Source: Candidatus Obscuribacter phosphatis
Lineage (GTDB): Bacteria; Cyanobacteriota; Vampirovibrionia; Obscuribacterales; Obscuribacteraceae
Reading direction: 5' to 3'
NCBI GenBank assembly: GCA_001899315.1
Contig: MOYA01000004.1
Span: 1 to 54,476, forward strand
DNA: 54,476 nt
The translations under genes and the position numbers were made by a program. Shown here piece after piece: positions 49,822 through 54,476 of this stretch. Each line of letters opens with the position of its first letter. Position 1 is the first letter of the stretch. Under the pieces are notes generated by a model. That model was not told where the DNA came from. It did not search any database and saw only the letters and a list, made by a program, of their open reading frames with translations.

Positions 49822-52188
49822 ATGGGCTTGTTAGGCAGAATTTTTCGCGGCGGCTGCCGTGGGTCACACCAAGAATATCAGGGCAACGACTGCCAAGATG
49901 CGACAAACAATTGCCAGCCGAATTTTCAGCCCCAGGCCTATGGCTGCGATGGACGAGTCGTCAACAACAGACAGAACCAATGCCGTGAACTTGATTTCGG
50001 CTGTCAGCCCTCAATCTACAGAGGACAGGAACAGACTATAAGATCTAACTCGTCTTGCGACCAATCCTACGGTAAGCGCAGTTCGCTCGACTGCAATAGC
50101 GGCAGGGTAGAACACAGTCAGATAGTGAAAGGCGAAGTAGCACCGCAGACCAACTGGAACCAGAATAATTTTGCCGAGGCTGCCAATCAAGCCGCCCGCG
50201 AAGGCAAACCCTTGGTCATCGTCGTCGGCAGCGAAAAAAACCCAGAGACAGCAGCTCACTTATCAAAAGCATGGAGCATGCAAAACGGTCATTACGAAGT
50301 ACAAAACAGACCGGACACACGAAAATACTATAAAGACGAAGCTGTCTTTGTCAGGGTAGATCCAGAAAAAGTAAAACCTGGCACCGTTATAGCCGATCTT
50401 TTGCAAAGAGAAAAACTGCAGGGTGGAGACGCTGCCACCATTATCGCCACCGCCGGCGGCACCAATTCCAAGAACGACACCGGTAAGAACGGCGCGGAAA
50501 TGTTGACCACCAAAGCTCACTTTGGCGAGCCAACCGACCCTTTCAAACTGATCTCAGCCCACGAAAGTGCCCGCAATGGCTTAAGACCAAGCGAAGCGAA
50601 GTTCGAAGACAATGCAAAATTTGAAAACAAGCCGCCGAGTGAAATCGCTCCGCAAGGAGAAAATCAAAATTCACCAAGAGATGTAGAAGACCTTTATCCC
50701 GACAGTCGCAATGAAGTTCCCAAAGTAAATCAAGAAACCACCCCACCTACAAGAGATCTAAGAGACCTCTATCCTGATAGCCGCAACGAAATTCCTCAAA
50801 TAAATCCAGAGACTAACCCAGAGAAAACTCCACAGGCAAGAGACATTGAAGACCTCTATCCTGACAGCCGCAACGCTGAGCCAACGCCACTGAGACGTCG
50901 CGGCTATGAAGAGGAACTGCCACCTGAAGTCAAAAGCGAATCACCGGCTAAACCAATTGAGATCCCCGGAGACGCTCTATTAGAAACTCCTCAAGCTCCG
51001 GTAGAGACTCCTCAGGCTCCGGTAGAAACTCCTCAGGCTCCAGTAGAGACTCCTCAGGCTCCGGTAGAAACTCCTCAGGCTCCGGTAGAGACTCCTCAGG
51101 CTCCGGTAGAAACTCCTCAGGCTCCGGTAGAAACTCCTCAGGCTCATTTAGGACCTATTGATCAGACACCAGCGCAACTGGAAGAAGCCCAAAGCCAGAA
51201 AGAAACAGCTAGAGGCGAAGTCTCACCGCGTATGTTGCTTGAGCAAGCAGCACAATTGAACTCTATGCGCATGGAAAGCTTCGACCACTTCTTTAAGAGC
51301 GAAACTCTGCGCAACGATAAAGCCGGCAGATCTATTGAAGACGTGCAAGCAAGCGATGCTGGCGCTCGCAATCTGCTGACAGTCCCTGAATACAACCTTC
51401 TCGATTTCAATCAATTCAAAGCCGAAATCGATAATCAATATTCTTTTTTCAGCTCAAGGGATACCATTTTGAAGGGCGAGAATGGTGTTGCCGACAAACG
51501 GGATGCGCAATTTGAAGCCCTAAGAAATTCAGCCAAGAGCGAAGGTAGCGACTATCGCAACAAACAAGTTCTGCTGGCACAAATGGCTAAAGGTTTACAC
51601 CTACCCGCCAAGGAAGGTGAAAAGGTAAGCTATTATGCTGAATACCGCATGGAAAACGGTAACCAGATTGTCTCACCAAGAGAGAGCTGGCAAGAAGCCG
51701 CAGCACAATCGTTAGCAGATATAGCCGCAGACCCGAACAAAGACCACTCTGTCGTAGCAAGGGTTTTACCGGAAATCCTGAACAATCCGTTCATACCAGC
51801 TACAGTGCGCATTAAGGCTCTGGCAGGCATGACCGCGCTTGCAGGCGACAAAACAAGCAACTACATGGACAACCGGACAAGTGCTGAAAAACAGATCAAT
51901 GATCCTACTCAAGTTTTAGGTACCCCAAGAGAAGTAACGATCGCTGCCATAGTCAAAGCTATGCAAAGAGACAGCAATCACTTTTCAGTCAAGCCATCGA
52001 TTGAATTCCAAAAAGCTGCCCTAGATTCACTCCTAATGCTCAAAGCCGGTGAATCAGCGATGCAACTACAAATGCTTGCCAAAAGCACAACCAGTCAGGA
52101 ACTGCGAGAGCTGTACAGCCAGTACATAAAGCTGATCGGACAAGCCAGTCTTCAAGAGAGCATGGAAAATTTGAAGAAGCACCAATAG
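49822..52188 (+). CDS. Cys-rich repeat protein, unknown
   Basis: A 788-residue protein of unknown family. The first 105 residues contain at least ten cysteines (GGCRG, NDCQD, NNCQP, YGCDG, NQCREL, FGCQP, SSCDQ) with many Asn/Gln, like a disulfide-rich or metal-binding head. A thioredoxin-like segment follows (FAEAANQAAREGKPLVIVVGSEKN). Three copies of RD-x-x-DLYPDSRNE lie at about 290-360, then seven ETPQAPV heptads plus one variant (about 388-443). The C-terminal third is helical, perhaps HEAT-like (ILNNPFIPATVRIKALAGMTAL). No signal peptide is visible. The start follows GAGG. It is followed 32 bases later by a secreted TPR protein gene. Confidence 0.7.
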   Translation: MGLLGRIFRGGCRGSHQEYQGNDCQDATNNCQPNFQPQAYGCDGRVVNNRQNQCRELDFGCQPSIYRGQEQTIRSNSSCDQSYGKRSSLDCNSGRVEHSQIVKGEVAPQTNWNQNNFAEAANQAAREGKPLVIVVGSEKNPETAAHLSKAWSMQNGHYEVQNRPDTRKYYKDEAVFVRVDPEKVKPGTVIADLLQREKLQGGDAATIIATAGGTNSKNDTGKNGAEMLTTKAHFGEPTDPFKLISAHESARNGLRPSEAKFEDNAKFENKPPSEIAPQGENQNSPRDVEDLYPDSRNEVPKVNQETTPPTRDLRDLYPDSRNEIPQINPETNPEKTPQARDIEDLYPDSRNAEPTPLRRRGYEEELPPEVKSESPAKPIEIPGDALLETPQAPVETPQAPVETPQAPVETPQAPVETPQAPVETPQAPVETPQAPVETPQAHLGPIDQTPAQLEEAQSQKETARGEVSPRMLLEQAAQLNSMRMESFDHFFKSETLRNDKAGRSIEDVQASDAGARNLLTVPEYNLLDFNQFKAEIDNQYSFFSSRDTILKGENGVADKRDAQFEALRNSAKSEGSDYRNKQVLLAQMAKGLHLPAKEGEKVSYYAEYRMENGNQIVSPRESWQEAAAQSLADIAADPNKDHSVVARVLPEILNNPFIPATVRIKALAGMTALAGDKTSNYMDNRTSAEKQINDPTQVLGTPREVTIAAIVKAMQRDSNHFSVKPSIEFQKAALDSLLMLKAGESAMQLQMLAKSTTSQELRELYSQYIKLIGQASLQESMENLKKHQ
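50983..51150 (+). repeat. 21-bp in-frame minisatellite (ETPQAPV)
   Basis: Eight consecutive 21-bp units begin at 50983, 51004, 51025, 51046, 51067, 51088, 51109 and 51130. Units 1-7 encode ETPQAPV and the last encodes ETPQAHL. Single-base differences (GAA/GAG, CAA/CAG, CCA/CCG) alternate between units. Copy number is likely to vary between strains by slippage, changing the length of a Pro-rich stalk. Confidence 0.93.
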
Positions 52189-52220
52189 GTATACCGGTCT
52201 AGGCGGCTAGAATAGGTGAT

Positions 52221-53147
52221 ATGCAAAAAGTCATTCTCTATTCAGCCTTCTTGACCTTAGTCCTTACTCTAAGTTCATCCTTTGGTAACGTATGCAACAG
52301 CTGCTCGGCACAGTCCTCTTTCTTTGCCGACGAAGTGAGCGTGCGCAAGTTGGACAAAGCGACCTTCAAGAAAAAACTAAAAGAACTCAATGAAGCTGTA
52401 AACAAGCAACCCAAGTCGAGTGTCCCACTGCTTGCCCGAGCCAGCTTTTGGACTTCACAAGGGCGCTATGCCGATGCTGATGCCGATTTGAAGGAAGCCT
52501 TCCGACTGGAGCCATCAAACGCTGCAACCTTGAGAGCTATAGCCTTTAACCTGGCTGCTTCACACCATCAGATAGACAGCTACAAAGCCTACACAATAGC
52601 CCTTAAGAAAAGCCCAAAAGATTCCAGGCTCTATTTTGAAAGGGGCGTTGTGGCAGTGCACATTCCAGATTTGGAAAAAGCCCTGGCAGATTTCGAGCAA
52701 GCAGAGAAACTAGGCTTCAATGAACCACAACTCTTTTATGAAAAAGCAAGAATGCTCTGCAGCTATGGCAGAAACGAAGAAGCGCTGGCAGAGTTGGAGA
52801 AGTTGGATGGAAAGCAACTAAAGGAAAATAGACGCCTTTTAGAATGTCGCATCGAGATTTTGCTTGCCCTAGGCAAAACCAAAGAAGCACTGCCTGTGTG
52901 TGAAGACCTTATCGCTTTCAAGCCGGGTATTTCTTGTGGTTATGACAATAAAGGACTGGTGCTCTACAGAATGCATCGCTATCAGGAGGCTATTGAACAA
53001 TTCAACAAAGCAATTACACTGAGCCCCAGAGCAACAAGACTTTATATGCGTAGAGCAGCTGCATACAGAAAGCTAAACCGCAACAAAGAAGCTGATGCCG
53101 ATTTGGCAAAAGTAGAAGAGCTAAACAAACAAAAAAAAGATCTTTAG
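52221..53147 (+). CDS. Secreted TPR-repeat protein
   Basis: A 308-residue protein starting with a signal-like segment (MQKVILYSAFLTLVLTLSSSFG) that ends near Cys25/Cys28, so it is exported and possibly lipid-anchored, although the exact lipobox is not clear. The rest is about six tetratricopeptide repeats, for example LLARASFWTSQGRYADADADLKEAFRLEPSN and GYDNKGLVLYRMHRYQEAIEQFNKAITLSP. It should serve as a periplasmic scaffold. AGGTGAT precedes the start. It lies 32 bases after the Cys-rich repeat protein and is probably in the same operon. Confidence 0.82.
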   Translation: MQKVILYSAFLTLVLTLSSSFGNVCNSCSAQSSFFADEVSVRKLDKATFKKKLKELNEAVNKQPKSSVPLLARASFWTSQGRYADADADLKEAFRLEPSNAATLRAIAFNLAASHHQIDSYKAYTIALKKSPKDSRLYFERGVVAVHIPDLEKALADFEQAEKLGFNEPQLFYEKARMLCSYGRNEEALAELEKLDGKQLKENRRLLECRIEILLALGKTKEALPVCEDLIAFKPGISCGYDNKGLVLYRMHRYQEAIEQFNKAITLSPRATRLYMRRAAAYRKLNRNKEADADLAKVEELNKQKKDL

Positions 53148-53237
53148 CTTTGCAAGAATGTTGCAACAATCTCTTCCTAGAATGAAAGCATGAAAAAGGA
53201 AAGCAATCCGATTTCAGAAGATTTTCTGAGGGGGTAG

Positions 53238-53292
53238 CTGAAGGGGAGTGATACTTATCCGGTGCAAACCGCGATAGGCGCTCCTCTTTCAG
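53238..53292 (+). ncRNA. Structured RNA-like hairpin with GNRA tetraloop
   Basis: Three stems can be nested: CTGAA-GGGGAG pairs with CTCCTC-TTTCAG (one G-U and one bulge), then CTTATC with GATAGG, then CGGT with ACCG closed by a GCAA tetraloop. This is far more ordered than the other intergenic hairpins here and has no U-tract, so it is not an ordinary terminator. It lies 90 bases after the TPR gene and just before a palindrome copy. I do not recognise a named riboswitch in it. It could be a cis-regulatory leader of the yqhA-like gene or a small RNA. Confidence 0.4.
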
Positions 53293-53298
53293 TATTTG

Positions 53299-53322
53299 AG
53301 AGAAAAACTGCAGTTTTTCTCT
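53299..53322. repeat. Dispersed 24-bp palindrome, copy 4 (perfect)
   Basis: AGAGAAAAACTG followed by CAGTTTTTCTCT: a perfect inverted repeat centred on CTGCAG, extended by one G/C pair on each side. It follows the structured RNA element and precedes the leader of the YqhA-family gene. Confidence 0.85.
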
Positions 53323-53650
53323 CGGTATAAATTCCCACTCACACCATCCAAAAGTTCACGCAAAATTCCAACAAGCCCCGCCGGAAGGATAAAAACCAAG
53401 CACGACGGGGCTTTAGCTTGTCTATGTGCGCTAACTAGCGCACTCTGCGTTTACAAGACCCCCTTCATAAAGCCCTACATCTCTTTTTTAGCAAGCCAAA
53501 AGAGCCATAGGCTCCTTTATTGTCCTTCTTTTCTCAAAACAATTTTTCAGGAGCCTGCCAAAACATACATCCCCAACCAGCTCAACCTGCCGCCTGCGCT
53601 ATAGAAGAAATCTCTTCCTTAACTTTCAACGCACTCCAGAGGAGAGCACT
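53323..53650. other. Hairpin-rich leader before the YqhA-family gene
   Basis: About 330 bases with no supported gene. Three hairpins are seen: AAGCCCCG (53373-53380) with CGGGGCTT (53406-53413); GTGCGCTA-AC-TAGCGCAC (53426-53443); and GAGCC-ATA-GGCTC near 53502-53514, followed by CTTTATTG. An open frame of 102 codons crosses the region but has no ribosome site and odd composition. The region may be a structured 5' leader or carry small RNAs. Confidence 0.45.
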
Positions 53651-54283
53651 ATGACTCCACCGAATCAAAACAAGGACGATCCGAAGGACACGTCAGGGAA
53701 GCCGAATAAGCCGGAGCCTTGCATCGACAAGCACCGCCTGCTCGACCGCCTGGTGTTCGAGACCCGCTGGGCTCTCTACCCCATGAACGCCGGTCTGATG
53801 ATCGCACTGACCATCTACCTGCTCAAGTTTCTCTACCAGGTCGGCGCGCTGGTCATGCACGCACCCGACCTCATTACCGGCAGCGCCGAACACAGTCATG
53901 AACTGCTGGTCATAATCGTCGACTTGCTCGACCAAGCCATGATCTGCTCCCTCCTGATCATGACCATCGTCGGCGGTCACCAGATCTATGTTCGCCGCTT
54001 CCAGGACAGACTGGCTGCAGAAGGACCTTACTGGCTGCGGAGGGTCGACACCATCGTCCTCAAGGTCAAGCTCGGGCTAGCCTTTACCGGCGTCTCCAGC
54101 GTGGTCATCCTGAAGGACTGCATCAGCCTGAACGTGGTCCCCAAAGAAGTCTGGATCACCCATGTCGTCATCCACGCCGTCTTCCTGGGCACAACCCTGG
54201 TGACAGCCATCGTCTGGCGCATCATGCATCCCAACGGCGCCACCGACCACAGCACCGGCACAACCGGCAATACCAGCAACTAG
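53651..54283 (+). CDS. yqhA: YqhA/UPF0114-family membrane protein
   Basis: A 210-residue membrane protein of the UPF0114 (YqhA) family. Matching elements are ETRWALYPMNAGLMIALTIYLLKF (first helix), LVIIVDLLDQAMICSLLIMTIVGGHQIYVRRF (second), and VDTIVLKVKLGLAFTGVSSVVILKDCI (third), with a fourth helix at about 170-190. The role of this family is unknown. The N-terminus (1-30) is a hydrophilic Asn/Lys/Asp-rich extension not usual in the family, and the tail is Thr/Gly-rich. GAGGAGAG precedes the start. It is monocistronic, with C/G-ending codons and a long structured leader. Confidence 0.85.
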   Translation: MTPPNQNKDDPKDTSGKPNKPEPCIDKHRLLDRLVFETRWALYPMNAGLMIALTIYLLKFLYQVGALVMHAPDLITGSAEHSHELLVIIVDLLDQAMICSLLIMTIVGGHQIYVRRFQDRLAAEGPYWLRRVDTIVLKVKLGLAFTGVSSVVILKDCISLNVVPKEVWITHVVIHAVFLGTTLVTAIVWRIMHPNGATDHSTGTTGNTSN

Positions 54284-54304
54284 CGGTAGCCTCATCTTTA
54301 CCGC

Positions 54305-54337
54305 GGGTGATCTCCAACCGGAGGTCACCCCTTTTTT
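54305..54337 (+). terminator. Rho-independent terminator of the YqhA-family gene
   Basis: GGGTGATCTCC (54305-54315) pairs with GGAGGTCACCC (54320-54330) around an AACC loop, followed by CTTTTTTG. It lies 21 bases past the stop. Confidence 0.92.
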
Positions 54338-54476
54338 GCCTGTTATATTATATGCCATCGTATAACTCAAAACCAGAGACAAGCAAATACCAAGTAAGGG
54401 CGGCTCCATCAAAAGGTCCTTCAGCCTAATGCCTTGCCAGAGCTTTTCACATCGCTCTCAATACAGCGACAAGGAA
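54338..54476. other. Right end, no gene seen
   Basis: About 140 bases to the window edge with no coding frame of note. It is AT-rich near 54340-54370 and could include the promoter of a gene beyond the edge. Confidence 0.4.

Noticed and set aside
50983-51150. CRISPR-like array
   Set aside because: The repeats are contiguous 21-bp units without spacers and stay in frame, so it is a minisatellite.
53230-53330. yybP-ykoY (Mn) riboswitch
   Set aside because: The GGGGAG and nearby sequence suggested it, but the conserved core and second helix are not present. It remains an unnamed structured element.
53296-53604. 102-codon plus-strand ORF
   Set aside because: It lacks a ribosome site, begins inside a palindrome copy, and crosses three hairpins; composition is not coding-like.

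Overview
The window is 54 kb of bacterial chromosome with moderate GC content. It has no rRNA, tRNA, CRISPR array or insertion sequence that I could recognise. The mix of genes suggests a non-photosynthetic relative of Cyanobacteria (Melainabacteria/Vampirovibrionia, perhaps Obscuribacterales-like). The clues are a cyanobacterial-type HNH endonuclease, many TPR proteins, large Gly/Ala-rich proteins of no known family, and a pyruvate phosphate dikinase. This placement is inference from protein style, not from a marker gene.

Layout. 1-9.5 kb: a ClpB-like AAA+ ATPase with an unfamiliar C-terminal domain, a small membrane protein, a beta-CASP metallo-beta-lactamase nuclease, a rhomboid protease, a glycerophosphodiester phosphodiesterase, two small unknown genes, a YdcF-like protein and pyroglutamyl peptidase. 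9.7-14.8 kb: a DadA-like FAD oxidase, then a tightly coupled three-gene operon (PaaA-like diiron protein, degenerate PaaC-like partner, 2[4Fe-4S] ferredoxin), two small genes and an orphan AbiEi-type antitoxin. 15-24 kb: a coupled operon with tandem YbjQ domains, mutL, msrA, a 1064-residue protein with an HELSH metal-binding motif, and a secreted protein. 24.6-33.7 kb: two small membrane proteins, an M20 amidohydrolase, a histone-deacetylase-fold enzyme, an overlapping operon (ABC transporter, GH144-like glucanase, GH1 beta-glucosidase), and a FimB-type tyrosine recombinase. 33.8-37.9 kb: a minus-strand block with a small unknown protein, HNH nuclease, P-loop kinase and a tandem pair of paralogues of no known family. 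38.4-45 kb: an opine-dehydrogenase-like protein divergent from a ketol-acid-reductoisomerase homologue with altered active-site residues, a TPR protein, and ppdK. 45.3-54.5 kb: a response regulator and a sensor kinase flanking a secreted repeat protein, a Cys-rich repeat protein with a 21-bp minisatellite, a TPR protein, a structured RNA-like element and a YqhA family membrane protein.

Two genome-scale patterns stand out. A 24-bp palindrome (half-site AGAGAAAAACT) occurs at four intergenic sites spread over 44 kb. Genes also fall into two codon-usage styles: one strongly C/G-ending with good Shine-Dalgarno sites and long leaders (AAA+, MBL nuclease, rhomboid, ppdK, paralogue pair, GH operon), the other mixed and more A/T-ending. 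This suggests a set of highly expressed genes interleaved with ordinary ones.

The best candidates for undescribed biology are the minimal PaaA/PaaC/ferredoxin oxygenase operon, the tandem paralogue pair at 35.6-37.9 kb, the altered reductoisomerase with its opine-dehydrogenase-like neighbour, the cytoplasmic glucanase/glucosidase/ABC operon, the dispersed palindrome, and the GNRA-capped hairpin at 53.2 kb.
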